Made by a program: the position numbers and the translations under genes. This document shows, piece by piece, positions 1-12,124 of a DNA stretch of 64,000 nucleotides. Below the pieces are notes generated by a model. It was not told where the DNA came from, ran no database searches, and saw only the letters and a program-made list of their open reading frames with translations. This DNA is from Symsagittifera roscoffensis (taxonomy: Eukaryota > Xenacoelomorpha > Acoela > Convolutidae): positions 44,129,624 through 44,193,623 of the forward strand of contig NC_087066.1 in NCBI RefSeq assembly GCF_963678635.1, in the 5' to 3' direction. How positions within the stretch are numbered: position 1 is the first letter of the stretch; each line of letters opens with the position of its first letter.

Positions 1-851
1 TCTACTTTTTTAACTTAGATTCTATTATCACACCACGCAGAAAAAAGCCACACTGATTTGAAAAAAAAAACATTTTTGTTGTAATTTTTGGTCGGTAAAC
101 GATTATCCTTGTTTTTTTTTCGGTTTTCTAAATCTTTCTTCAATATTTAATTGATGCATCGGAAGTGTCGAGAAGCTCTGTTATTAAGTATTTGTTAGTG
201 GGTTCCACAACAGCAAACGGATGAGACAAAAATTGCAACGTTCCGCCTCCCAATTCATTTAGAAAATATACTATTTAACTTTTCGCAAGGTTCGACCCAG
301 TTTACTTACAGCAAGGGTTTAGAGGTCGAGATATTGCTAGCCTGTTTTGATTTTTCGATTATACTGATGATTCATTTGTAATTGACTGGGTGTATATTTT
401 TCATTTTCGATTAAATCCAAATCTTTTTAGCTGAGTAATAATCAATTTGGTCTTCTCTTTGAAGGTTGAGTTAATATGTGAGTTTGAAAAACTAAACTAC
501 CAAAAAACTAATTAACGAAGTAGCATTTAAACATAGCCAACAGAAAATTGAAAAAGTGTCTTAAACTAAGGAAACTGAAAAAATGGACTGCTTCTTGAAT
601 TTTTTCAACCTTGAATTTCGAAAAATCAATAAACCTAATTTGACACTCTTTAATTTTCAAAAACGTTTTTTTTTTGCCCATTTTTTTTTTTACAAAACTA
701 GCACAAATAAAGACTAACAATCAGCAAAAGGATTTGAATCAAATCTAGAACTCAAAATTCATTCCGCGAAAAGTTAAATCTGAGCGTGATCAGTTTTAAG
801 ACTAATTCTGGAATAAAAAAAACCACACGACCTCAATATGTCTTCACTAAA
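1..851. other. AT-rich flank, no gene seen
   Basis: No convincing reading frame, RNA gene or terminal repeat is visible here. The stretch is AT-rich with many A and T homopolymers. It lies downstream of the 3' end of the minus-strand gene that ends at 958. Confidence 0.6.
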
Positions 852-857
852 TTTATT
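852..857 (-). terminator. Polyadenylation signal AATAAA
   Basis: AATAAA on the minus strand, about 100 nt past the predicted TGA stop of the four-exon gene. It is the first canonical signal after that stop and supports the exon model's 3' end. Position and motif are seen; use in vivo is inferred. Confidence 0.5.
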
Positions 858-957
858 GGCGCTTAAAAAAGCATCAAGATGCCAGAAGTGAAATTTTAAA
901 TCGCTGTCTACTTTGTCTTATCACTGCCTACTTGTGTCATGTGCCTACTTTGTCTTA

Positions 958-3900
958 TCACTGATGAAATGACTCACCGTCGTCAGTAATGTCGTTGTCT
1001 GGATCCTCCCAGGGGAACACCGGCTCATCTCCAGTCGGCACATCTCCCCCTGTCCCGTTGCCACCACCACTTCCTCCCCCACTACTTCCACCCCCTCCAC
1101 CTCCGCCACCTGTTAAAATCTGATTTTTGATTTTTTTTGAACTCGGAAAAAAATTTTTACTCTGAGGGTTTATCAACTGAAGAATCGTGCACTTAAAAAA
1201 ATTCATATATACTTTCGAAAAAAAAATAACGACTGGGCTTTTTCGATTTATATCTAATCCTTTTCTGCAATGACAACTGCTGTTAGAACAAATACTGCTA
1301 GCACGGCAACCTTCCAGTATTGTCAAATTTGGCACCGCCTTAGCTTTTAAATTTTAAGGTGTCATCTTTTGGGGAAACGAGGGGGCAAAAGGTCCGAGAC
1401 ACCAAAAATGCGGTTTTTGAGTACTTTCTGAATGTTTTGATCAAAATACTCTTTAACTTTTACGCTAATTGCCATCATAATTTTAAGGGCACTTGGTTAA
1501 AAAAAAGTGGTGTCCCTAATGCTGAAGGGACCGAAAGCTTGAATTTATTTTGGCTTATTTTCAGCCAATTAGAATTGAGTATTCAAAAATCTCAGGGAAA
1601 TTGCAAAAATCTCAAAGTAAGCAAATAAATCCAGGCCATTAGTGTTAATACTGACCGATTAGATAATAAGCAGATGAATGAAATTAATGCCGGATCGAAG
1701 GTGGATTGGAACAAATTTAATATTTCAAAGATACGGATTTACGAAAACTAGTATAACATTTTTTTATTATATCTGCGCGAATTATACAGCTTATTACATA
1801 TACTTTTAATATTGACTTCAAATTTTTGAGAAAGGCATGTAGCCAATAGGAATGCTTAGCGATTTTGATTGGTCGAAATTTTTCAAGTATTCAGTCTCTC
1901 CAGCATGAGAGCCCTCCCCAAAAAAACAACAACCTTATACAGATGAAAGTTTAAAAAAAGACTTATTGTAAAAATGAAACATTTTCCTAAGCCAAGTAAA
2001 TTCTAATCGGAAATTATTATTGTAAGACCGGTGAAACGATAAATGACCGCACCAAACTTTCTCGGGTAAAAAAGATTATATTCAGAAAATTTTGCTAAAA
2101 AGGTAATTATAATTGATTTTTTGTAACCAATATAGGCAACAGTTTCTATTATAATAGAGAAAATGGATTTTTTTTCACGACCATTTGTAGTATAATTCCA
2201 CTAAATTATTTTTCATCTCCACATAATCCCGATGAACTTTTTTTCGCCCTCAAATTGCCATGAAATTGCAATAAAATCTATTGGTTTTGCCATAAAATCC
2301 CAATACAACCTATTAATTTTACCAGGCGCGGATCTAGGAATTTTTCGAGGGGGAGGGCGGATTTTCAAAAAAATTTCGAAAATTTTGTCGACCTTTTTTT
2401 TTCAGGTCGATCAAATTATTTTTCTGAGCTCTCCCAAACCATTATTAAGACCCTGTTTTGGCCAAAACTTCTTTTTTCAGGCAAATTTTGAAAAACAGGC
2501 CAAAAACAGCGTTTTTAGGAACTTTTTGGAAAATGTTGACAGGAAAACCGCGTTTTTTTTGGCGCGCTCTCCCCGCTCAAAATTAGTATAGATTGGCGCC
2601 GAAAGCGCCTTTAGAAAAATTTTAAGGTCAGTAAGCCAAAAATGGATATCTCAAAATAGTACATAGGGGGGACCCTTTGGGTCGGCAGGGGGTCGAATCC
2701 CTGAGGGGAGGAGGCGTCCCCCCCCCCCACATCCGCTACTGATTTTCACGATAAATTGCCATTAAACACAATAAAATCTATTGCTATCGTCATAAAACTG
2801 CCCTAAATTTGCAATAAAATCTAGATCTTAAAAAATTCTATTATATTGTCTAAAAAATGGATTATTTTGTCTAAAAAGTTGATTTTTCTTCTCATGCTAT
2901 TTGAAAACTCAAAACAAAAGTCTAGTAAATAACTTTTCGACCATAAAAATGCCCAATAATTGATTATTACCGGAGAAACTTCGGTGCGGGTATGAACCTA
3001 CTGTCTAAATCGGCGAATATTCAGTAAATAGGCGCCAAAAAATTTGAGTGAAGCAGCGATTGATGAGGATAATTTATCGAAAAAGCTGATGACTATGTCC
3101 AAAACGTCAAGCTGCAAATTTCTTGACATTAGGCTGTCATAAAAAGAAGATTAAACCTAAGATGGTCACGACGTAGCGGCAAATTTTTTTTGCGAACCCC
3201 TATGTACTATTTTGAGATATCCATTTTTGGCTTACTGACCTTAAAATTTTTCTAAAGGCGCTTTCGGCGCCAATCTATACTAATTTTGAGGGGGGGGGGC
3301 GCCAAAAAAAACGCGGTTTTCCTGTCAACATTTTCCAAAAAATACCTAAAAACGCTGTTTTTGGCCTGTTTTTCAAAAATTTGCCTGAAAAAAGAAGTTT
3401 TGGCCAAAACAGGGTCTTAATAATGGTTTGGGAGAGCTCAGAAAAATAATTTGATCGAAAAAAGGTCGACAAAATTTTCAAAATTTTTTTGAAAATCCGC
3501 CCTCTCCCTCGAGAAATTCCTAGATCCGAGATCGATCCCCCTCGAGAAATTCCCAGAAAGATAATTTCAAGTGGATCATAATGACTCCAATCTTCCCTTG
3601 AAAAAATACTCTATTAAAATCTAATGCGCTGGAGACATTTTCTTATCGGAAGTTTCAAAAAAGTTTTTCTAGCGCATTTTGGGAGGTTTTGATTAAAGGA
3701 GAAGTTTACTTTAAAGTTATCTTACCCTTAATTTTAATAATTATTACATTCTGCTATTCTGCAATTTTTTAAATGTCTGACAACTTTTTTCTGCCCTTTT
3801 TTTATCTCAGTTTTCATTGATTAGTTAAGGCCAAAATGTTGGCAATACCGAAAACTTAGAGCAATTTAATCCGTCAAAAAACGTTGCTTCTTAATATAAT

Positions 3901-6900
3901 TCAACTTTTGACATTGCTTAACGTGTTTTAAATTTTGACACTGGTTTTACCTGCTGAAAAGTGTACAAATTGTTTTTCGACTCAAATGCACATAACCGCG
4001 ATCTGATTAAATGGCCAAAAATATGATTGCCTGCAATTTGTTTTTAACAGTAAATCTTAAACGCAATTTGCATATTTATAACATAATTTTAAAACTTGGT
4101 TCCAGAATTTTACCTGTGCCGTTTCCGCCTCCTCCGCCTCCTCCTCCTCCTCCTCCGCCACCGGTATTATTTCGCAGCCCGACGGATTCCATTTGGGTTT
4201 CTGGAACTGCTGGTGATCTTTTTTCCAGAAATTTTTCCAACTCTCTCACAAACAAGTTGTCAGTAATGCTTTGATTAAGTACTCCTTCAATTCAAAGCTC
4301 ATTTCCGACTTTTTTTGACATTTTTTAAAGGTAAATTCAATTATTCTTCTTAAAAAATCAATATCAAAATTTCGGAATCATTTTTTTTGAATAATAAACC
4401 GAAAATGTGCAGGTTACTTTATACAGCCAAAATATTCGTCATTTGATAACTAGTTGCATGATTTTCAAAATTGGTACATAGTTCTTGCAGATCTATCATG
4501 AAACAGTTCTGCACATTTGGCTCGTTCTACAGATGCTTCCGCTGGCTCATATATCAGCCAGTTTTTTTGATACATTTTAAGTCTGAGGTTATCTACAACT
4601 AGAGTGCGGTCTATATGTATAGACAACCGCGTATTCAAATTCGTCAATAAGTAAACAAAAATTATATTAATCAATCAGAATTGAAATAAAAACAAACGCA
4701 TGCAATACTAATTACTATTTTATTGTTCCGACTTTCGATACGAAAGTAACGGAATATTTGTGCTCGGGGTGGGTTTTTTTTTCTTCAGACAAATTTCGAC
4801 TTTTTAACTAGCAATTTTTGACGGATTTTTTTTATATCATTCGAAAAGTATTGTTGTCCTGAGCTTAAATTTGAAAAGTTATTTCACCTGTGATCATTTT
4901 TTGTAAAGTTATTAGGGTTTAAAGATTGCCATTTTGGCCATTTTCACCAATTTGGGACAAATAATTCGCGCTATTAACGCGTAAGCGGAGATTTAATCCG
5001 TCTTATAAATCGTTCCAAATTGGTTGAAAGAAACTTATTTGCCATAATTGATTTGTTACAAGGAACGAAATCTCTCTGTTTGTACTTTAAATGGCGTGTG
5101 GGGGGATAATTTTCATAAAAAATTTCAAATTTTGAAGAAAAAAAATTTCATTTTATTTTATTTCATTCAAATTTTTAAAGTTATTACTGCTGCTCCATAA
5201 GCCTTAAAGGCAGTCGGAACATTCACGGCATCGCCCTGATATGAGCTGTCTTGTTGTTCCGACTTTCGATACGAAAGTAACGGAATATTTGTGCTCGGGG
5301 TGGGTTTTTTTTTCTTCAGACAAATTTCGACTTTTTAACTAGCCATTTTTAACAGAATTTTTTTTTATCATTCGAAAGGTATTGTTGTCCTGAGCTCAAA
5401 TGTGAAAAAATGTTTCACCTGTGATTGTTTTTTGTAAAGTTACGGGGGTTTAAAGATTGCCATTTTGGCCAATTTGGGACAATTAACGCGCGATATATTT
5501 CGCGCTATTAACGCGTAAACGGAGAGTTAATCCATCATAGAAATCGTTCCTAATTGGTCAAAAGGAGCTTATTTGCCATAATTGGTTTGTTACAAGGAGC
5601 GAAATCTATCCTTTTGTACTTTATGTGGCGAGTGGGGAAATGATTTTCATAAAAAATTTCAAATTTTAGAATTTGTTTTTTCATTTCTGTTGTATTTCAT
5701 TTTTCAATGTTATTACTGCTCCATAAACCTTGAAAGGCAGTCCGAACATTCAGGGCTTCGCCCTGATACGAGCAGTCTTGTTTAATTTATTGTTAATTTT
5801 TAGTTGGGTCTCGCAATTTTTGCGGAACAATTAAACACAAGTAAACAAAACGAACCGTTTTTTTGAATATTTTAAGGTCTGTTTTTTTTTTCAGGGACCC
5901 ATCTTGCTTTTAAGGAGCAAACTTTCGAGCTTGTACCAAAATTTAAAAAAAGTATATGATTTCGTGCAATTATTAATAAGTTTGAAGTTGAAATTGAAGT
6001 CCCTCCATTGTGAAGCTCCGCCGGCCTGTTATCCTAGACCTGTTTCTAGTTTTTCACTTGCAAGCAAAAATTTGAGAAGATCATGCATTACTTAACATAG
6101 CCAACAGACAATTGAAAAAGAGTCAATGAACGCAAGGAAACAAAATGCTTGACTTTTTGATCTTCAACACAATAGCGCTTTTGGTCTGATGGAAACAAGC
6201 ACGCCTGAGTTGGCAAAGGTACTTGGTTCGAAGCATAAAAGACCTTTTTTTCAAACGGGAGTTATTCTTTTTTCAAAAAACATCTTATTTTGAGTCGGCT
6301 GCTGATGTTTAATTGACTTAGATGCCACATCGTGGAATTGTTTTGATTACGTCTCAAATGGCATAATTCCCAAATGGCATAAATTTTGTGCGACAGTTGC
6401 AATACAAAATCGAAAACAACTTTTTCCTGAACAACGAGAGAAAACTAGTCAAGTTGTCAACTCAAAGGTGGAATCCCTCATACGCGAAGAACTGAATGCG
6501 CGAAAATAAAAATCAGCCAATCAGGTTTCAGTAATCTAAAATTTGGAAAGAATGTAAGCATTTCCAGGGACTGAATATTGATATTCGCTGAATAAAAAAA
6601 TTCCAGAAATATGCAAAATTTTCAAATTATTACTGACCGCCGCCAATTTTGAACAAATACAAGGGTTTCGTGATGAAATTGCGTTATTTAATTCATTTTA
6701 ATTGAATGCCAATTGCTTTTTTTTAAAATTGACTCTCGGCTAATTTTTTTTTTCGATCTTTCGCTCACGAGTTTTTTCGCTCATTCGGTCCTTCGCGCAT
6801 GAGAATAGGCCCCAATTCAAATGTTGATTGACATTTTATCTTAAAAATTCTTGAGAATTTTTTAATCATAAGTGAAAAGCATAAACTTGCGGTTATTTAT

Positions 6901-9900
6901 AACCTGCTTGTGGTCATTTTTGCGACAAATTTGTCGCTTAACATTTGATTGGAAGCAATTAATTCCAAATTTTGTTCACATATTTTCGTTTCCGACAAAA
7001 CTTTAGAATTAAAAATTGATAGACAAGGTTTGAATGACAATGAAAACTTTAAATTTATGCCATTTGGGAAAAGTTTTACTTTTATGCCATTTGGGAATTA
7101 TGCCATTTGAGAAGTTACCTTCTGTACGCAATTCACATTGCAGTAGTTTTTAGCCTTTTAAATTACTTCTGCTGTTCGTTATTTTAAAAACGTTGGTTTC
7201 GTATATTTTTCTATAATGAGTTTTATCTGAAAGTTCGTGGATTTAGTTTTAGTTTTAATTTTTTGATGTGTGTAGGATTTTATTTTAAATTGATTCTAGT
7301 TGATGACCATAAAATTCCAAGACAATAAAATTCCAGAGTACAAAACTCCAAGTTTTTTCTTTTGTTTTTGCATTTTTGATTTGGTTGTTTTTTCTACAAA
7401 AATGTATATTGCAAGTGTCATACGAGATTTAAGGAAAGTGGATTTTTCAGACTGAAATTTTTCAAACAAAAAAATGAATTTTCCCATTTTTCCTTTACGG
7501 GCATTTTTGCCTTTTTTATTGCTTTCGTTTTCTCGTAGTTCAGCTTTCTTTACATTGCGTATCAAGGTAATATTTATTAAAATTGGTCTAATTGGGTTTT
7601 TGTTATAAGTTTTCAGAATTTGTTCAGATTTTCTGCAAATTGAAAATTGTTTGAAACTTAAGCGTCTTTTTTGTGTTTTTTTCTTTCGTTCTTATCTTAG
7701 TGTAAAGAAACTTTTTCTGTTGATAATTATTGCAAATTGTTCCTGTGGATTATGCAGGTTGTTTGATTGCAAGATTATATGTAAAATTTTTAAGAACAAA
7801 AAGTTCGTCTGTTTATTTAAGGAGCATTAAAATTCTTCTGTTTATTTAAGTCTCTTGGATCCTTTATACTTCTAGACCCATTCTGCCTAGTTGGTCAGTT
7901 AGCGAATAAACCAACTAAAACTTATGTTCTGTCAGAAATTAGAGATGGACCTTGTTCGGCTGCCTCCCTCCTCCGGCGCATGAAGTTCTCGATCTCACTA
8001 ACAAACAGATCTTTCTTTGCCTTCGCCCTCGTCTCCCTATCCGACCCTAAAACGCAATGAAACACAACTTTTTTGTAAAAGGTTTTAATAGATCTAATTT
8101 TTAACTGAGAACTACTTAATTTTCTTCTCCTGAAGGGAAGTCTTCAGAATGGAACTTAACAATTCTTAACAAGATTTAGCACAGTTTTGCAACCTTTCAT
8201 TCAAATTGTATCATTGTCATAAAAATAATCTCTGCTTGATTTAATGATCGACTTTTCTTAGAAGAGCGAAGTTCATGGAATTTGAAGTAGTAGGACGTTA
8301 CCCACAAAAAACATGAAGTTGAAGTGTGAGTATCAACCGAATTGCTCAGGTTTCTGTGCTCAATTCAAATGGACTAGCTGCCATTATTCTGGCATCTCTT
8401 CCGCATTGAGATTACCTCTAATCTCATTGAGTAGTTTCAAATAAGGTGCGGTGCACCTTCTGTTCGGGGGCTATTCTAATGCGCGAAGGACCGAATGGGC
8501 GAAAAAACTCGTGAGCGAAGGACAGAAAACAAAATTAGGCGAAAGTCATTTTGTAAAAAGAAACTATTTGCCATTCAACTAAAATTAATTAAGTGAAGCA
8601 ATATATTGCTTCTTTCATACCAAAACTCTTGAAGTTTAAAATTTGTTCCAATGCGGCGGCGGTCAGTGACAATTTGAAAATTTTACATATTTCTGTCGTT
8701 TTTATATTCGGCCAATATCAATAATCAGTCCCTCGAAAAGTTTACTTTCTTTTCAAATTTTAGATTACTGAAATCTGATTGGTAAATTTTTATTTTCGCG
8801 CATTCAGTCCTTCGCGCATGAGGAATTCCACCGTTCTGCTCGTCATGATATCTATAACTTCGCGCTACTCCTTAGTCAAATATTGAATTTTAGTATCACT
8901 CTTAAGGAAGATAGATCAGAGCTCTTACACTAGTGGACAAAATTGAGCGCAAACTCAGGATTTTACTCTGTAAAATGCCTGTTTTCTATGTACATTTTGA
9001 ACAACATTTTCTTCGAAATTCAGTAAAATTTTTACATAGACCGAGAGCAAATGATCAGAGCTACCATCTGTGAAAGTATCAATTTTTGGTTTCAATGACT
9101 TACCAATGTAATCTGGGTCTGAAAATGCCAGTTTTCCTCATCTGCACTAAGTTTTGCATCGTAGTGAAATTTTTCTTGAATAAGCAAAGTAAAAACTTCT
9201 CAGCGAGAAAATGGAAGCAATCAATGTGAAACTTTTACAAAACTCACAAACGTTTGTTACTCATTCACGCGAAGTAATTAACTAAATGCAGATGAGGAAA
9301 ACTGGCATTTTCAGACCCGGATTACATTGATAAGTCATTGAAACCAAAAATTGATACTTTCACAGATGGTTGCTCTGATCATTTTCTCTCGGTCAATGTA
9401 AAAATTTTACTGCATTTCGAAGGAAATGCTGTCCAAAATGAATATTGAAAACACGCATTTTACAGAGTAAAATCTAGAGTTTGCGCTTAATTTTGTCCAC
9501 TAGTATATCTGGTTTGATGATTAAACTTTTTAAACTTGGGTCTCTGAGTTCAAAAATAGGAACAAATAGGGTTAAAAATTGGGTTAATTTTTAGTTTTGC
9601 GATGATACCACACTTCGAAACCAGTACCTGGCACTCTATCTCTGAGGAATTTGGTCATCCGTCTTAGGAACAAATTCTCATCACTGTTCCTCGCATAAAG
9701 GCCGCGCTTCCGCTCCACCAAGTTCTCCACCTCCTTTATAAAAACGTTGTCGCTGGCTGCCATTCGTTTGGCGCGCCGCAGAGCAGCTTTCGGTGAGTTT
9801 TCATCTTCCCAAAAAGACAGCAGCCCGAAGTAATTAAAAGAGACAATAGCGACTACTATAAGAAAAGGAACAAAGCATAATGCTATTCTGTAGTTCGAAA

Positions 9901-9907
9901 TTGTCAT
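958..9907 (-). CDS. Four-exon gene for a membrane-anchored repeat protein with Gly-rich tail (predicted)
   Basis: I do not recognise this gene. Proposed exons on the minus strand are 9907-9628, 8046-7951, 4284-4114 and 1109-958. All introns are phase 1 with GT-AG ends, and the exons total 699 nt (232 residues plus stop). Residues ~8-28 are a hydrophobic signal peptide or signal anchor. A ~15-residue motif then appears four times, for example DNVFIKEVENLVERKR, ENLFLRRMTKFLRDR, KDLFVSEIENFMRRR and DNLFVRELEKFLEKR, each ending in basic residues that could be furin-like cleavage sites. A run of about 12 glycines and a GGGS-rich segment follow, then an acidic tail (PVFPWEDPDND). The repeats tie exons 1-3 together. 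The exon 3 acceptor lacks a strong pyrimidine tract and the exon 2 donor is weak, so those borders are the least certain. The protein is probably secreted or type II membrane; function is unknown. Confidence 0.55.
1113..2322. other. Intron sequence, no element recognised
   Basis: Left half of the long intron between the last two exons of the minus-strand gene. It is AT-rich. The small plus-strand frame at 1359-1628 has no recognisable similarity or codon character, and I see nothing else. Confidence 0.5.
2323..2741 (+). mobile_element. hAT-like non-autonomous element (MITE)
   Basis: The sequence starts CAGGCGCGGATC and ends in a C-run followed by ATCCGCTACTG. The ends therefore form imperfect terminal inverted repeats of the CAGnnGCGGAT type typical of hAT MITEs in invertebrates. 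Flanking 8-mers (aattttac and attttcac) are similar but not identical, so the target duplication is uncertain. It carries no transposase. Confidence 0.55.
3196..3528 (-). mobile_element. Truncated inverted copy of the hAT-like element
   Basis: About 330 bp matching the reverse complement of the element at 2323, from its GCGGATCTAGG end to the CTATGTACTATTTTGAGAT segment. The C-run end is missing, so the copy is truncated. The two copies face each other about 450 bp apart and could form a long hairpin in the gene's intronic RNA. Confidence 0.65.
4723..5253 (+). repeat. 530-bp tandem unit, copy 1
   Basis: Starts TTGTTCCGACTTTCGATACG and is followed directly by a second copy at 5254, offset 531 bp. 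Each unit has a small hairpin (CTTTCG/CGAAAG) near its start and another around the CGCCCTGAT motif near its end. No reading frame is shared by the two copies. It may be a non-autonomous rolling-circle-like or hairpin-ended element; the family is not identified. Confidence 0.6.
5254..5780 (+). repeat. 530-bp tandem unit, copy 2
   Basis: Second unit, with scattered substitutions and small indels relative to copy 1. Its last 40 bases carry a perfect CAGGGC-TTC-GCCCTG hairpin; copy 1 has a mutated version. The small plus-strand frame at 5582-5785 lies inside this repeat and is not a gene. Confidence 0.6.
6353..7111. mobile_element. Non-autonomous element with perfect 31-bp terminal inverted repeats
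   Basis: Bases 6353-6383 (CTCAAATGGCATAATTCCCA...) are the exact reverse complement of 7081-7111. The repeats themselves contain two copies of CAAATGGCATAA. The interior carries a second element (6467-6813), so about 410 bp is its own sequence. No transposase is encoded and no clear target duplication is seen. Confidence 0.65.
6467..6813 (+). mobile_element. Nested MITE with CTCATGCGCGAAGGACTGAA-type ends
   Basis: Ends are imperfect inverted repeats around CGCGAAGrACtGAATGcGCGAAAA. An inverted copy lies at 8466-8832, and the homology runs about 10 bases beyond the conserved CTCATGCGCG motif on both sides, which defines the borders. It inserted into the element at 6353-7111. Confidence 0.6.
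8466..8832 (-). mobile_element. Inverted second copy of the CGCGAAGGAC-ended MITE
   Basis: Reverse-oriented copy of the element at 6467-6813, with better preserved termini (GCGCGAAGGACCGAATG and its inverse). The interior matches the first copy over most of its length with indels. Confidence 0.6.
8928..9505. mobile_element. Tc1/mariner-like foldback MITE
   Basis: The two halves are long inverted repeats of about 230 bp around a short loop. The ends read CACTAGTGGACAAAATTGAG and the inverse of TACTAGTGGACAAAATTAAG, flanked by TA on both sides. TA duplication and a GTGGACAAAATT terminus are typical of Tc1/mariner/pogo-derived MITEs. No transposase is present. Confidence 0.7.
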
Positions 9908-10081
9908 TCTGGCATTTTCTTATTCTTTTGATTTCTTATAGAAAAAAAAACTTTTGGCTTAGCGTTTTGACTTTTGGCAATAAGTGCATCTGCAAAAAAC
10001 TGTTGTTGCATTCTTATTGTAACGAGATTGACGAAAGTGTGAAGTGTCTAAGACATCGAAACGGAACTTAAATTTTTGCAG

Positions 10082-10281
10082 NNNNNNNNNNNNNNNNNNN
10101 NNNNNNNNNNNNNNNNNNNNNNNNNNNNNNNNNNNNNNNNNNNNNNNNNNNNNNNNNNNNNNNNNNNNNNNNNNNNNNNNNNNNNNNNNNNNNNNNNNNN
10201 NNNNNNNNNNNNNNNNNNNNNNNNNNNNNNNNNNNNNNNNNNNNNNNNNNNNNNNNNNNNNNNNNNNNNNNNNNNNNNNNN
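10082..10281. other. Assembly gap of 200 N
   Basis: Exactly 200 unknown bases, the usual placeholder length for a scaffold gap, so the true distance is unknown. The promoter region of the minus-strand gene may extend into it. Confidence 0.95.
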
Positions 10282-11917
10282 GATTCAATTAAAATTTTAG
10301 GTTGCGTGAATCTCTTCTGCATAAGGAGCTAGACCCAAAAGTTTCAAGAATCTATAGTTCTGTTAAATGTTAAATTTTTCATTTGTTGATTGTTTTTTGG
10401 ATTTTTCTTAATAGCTATCTTGCCAAGTCTGTTATCATAGATTTAAACAAAACAGCAGGTTGTTGAAAAGCTACATTTATCATTACACACCCCATTGGAG
10501 AAAAAAAGTTATGACCATCAAATAAGTTTTGAAGTTTTGCCCGTTTTTTGGAAAATTTTTGGCTTTGCTTAAAAACTACCCAATTTTCAGATTAATTGTT
10601 CCACGAGAACTATTTTTGCAGAAAACAGTTTTGGATTTGGGAAAATCAAGTTTTGACCATTTTACGGAAATTTTTGAATTTATTTGCAAAGTATCCCATA
10701 AAATCTGAGATTAAAAAGTCGATCAAAAAGACCGATTGCGAAAAACTCTTCTGCAGAGGCGGCAAATCTTTAATTTTTGTATGAAAATTGTTATGTAATT
10801 GGGAAAAAATTTGGAGCAAAGTTCTATTTTTGAAATTATGCATTTCATCCCACGATACTAACAAATTGAAAAATTTTAAATACTTATCTCCAGCTTTAGC
10901 TGGGCTCTTCGTCGTTTTTTTTAATCAAAACATACAAAAATTTTGGTCCAGCTAGTTTTTTCAACACTTTTCAACTTTTAGGAACGATGTTTTTAAATAT
11001 TTGTGTTGTATCGCAAGTGGTGCGAAGCTCCGCTTTGCCTCTGTGTTATATATAAAATAATTTCATATTAGTTAATTTCTAATCTTATAGATAATTTTTT
11101 TTAAGTTTTTAGTTCAAACTTTTTTCTGAGATATTTAATTTACACGAATTCTCCTGTCATGGCAACTACTTTCTAAGGAGATAATTTTCAGTTTCTGTTA
11201 AATTTTGCTGACATCATTTAAAAAGTAGCCATAGAGTGAAAGGAAAACTTTGAAAATTTCAGTCATTGCCAGCCATGTGATGAACAAGGATAGACAATTA
11301 TTGTACAAGTTTCAATGGAAATTTTGATCAATTTGACTTATGAAAGAAATTTAAAAAGAATCCATAACTAAAACCCAAAAAGAAATCCTTAAAATAAAAC
11401 ATTTTAGGCAAGATGAATATTTTTTGGTCAAAATTTCCTGTTATTATTTTAATAGAAAATGTGATTGATGAAATGAAAAAGCAAGAAGACCCATTAAGTA
11501 TAAATCAAACGTTAAGTTCTAGCGTTCAAACTCTAGTGGAAGTTAAGTCGGTAGGTCAGCCTCTTTCAGCAAACTTTGTCTGATTTAATTTAAAAATTGA
11601 ACATAATCAGACCAGTTTTCCTTGATACTGAGATGCCTTTTTAAATTTATTTAGGAATCCAAACCAAGACCGATATAGTTTAAATATGATACCCAAACAA
11701 TATGTTGTAATTTGAAATTAAATAGCTGAATCGCTTTTTGTTACACTTCGCACTGTATTTATAACTGATTTCAAAAGCCAAATTTTTTGACAAAAAAGTA
11801 AAAAATTTGAGTACTGTGCTACAAAAACTATCTTAGCACCATGTAAAAATTATTGAAAATGAAATGACCATATAATGCATTGTAGTTCTCAATTTTGATA
11901 CAGCACTATAACTAAGA

Positions 11918-12124
11918 TTACCACCTAGGAGATTTAATCTTTCTAGAACTTTGTTGGGCTCTGTAAGAGTCTTCTTGTGATATATATTTCTCATCAATTA
12001 ACAGAGCAGTTTCAGCGTAATCTTTGATTAATTGAAAAAAACCAAAATGACCCGGGTCAAAATTTTGGTTGAGAACTTCGGAGAAAACATTGTCCCATAT
12101 TAATTCTGATGAAATTTTAAGCAA
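11918..12124 (-). CDS. Possible exon, unknown product
   Basis: An open frame of 68 residues of normal, non-repetitive composition (for example FSEVLNQNFDPGHFGFFQLI), unusual for this AT-rich stretch. A possible donor (CTAG|GTGGTA) lies near its 3' end. No family is recognised and no partner exon was found. It could be an exon of an unseen gene or a chance opening. Confidence 0.2.
   Translation of the reverse strand: MLKISSELIWDNVFSEVLNQNFDPGHFGFFQLIKDYAETALLIDEKYISQEDSYRAQQSSRKIKSPRW

Larger units (their letters stand above)
4285..7950. other. Intron filled with repeats
   Basis: Intron between predicted exons 2 and 3. It holds the 530-bp tandem pair (4723-5780) and the nested elements at 6353-7111. 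The minus-strand frame at 4465-4674 has a coding-like C-terminal half but no motif, and I could not place it in the gene model. Confidence 0.45.
8047..9627. other. Intron 1 of the minus-strand gene
   Basis: It holds the inverted MITE copy at 8466-8832 and the foldback element at 8928-9505. The remaining sequence is AT-rich with no visible feature. Confidence 0.45.

Noticed and set aside
7296-7565. Lys-rich minus-strand frame as an exon
   Set aside because: Low-complexity AT-rich composition, no donor or acceptor fitting the phase-1 gene model.
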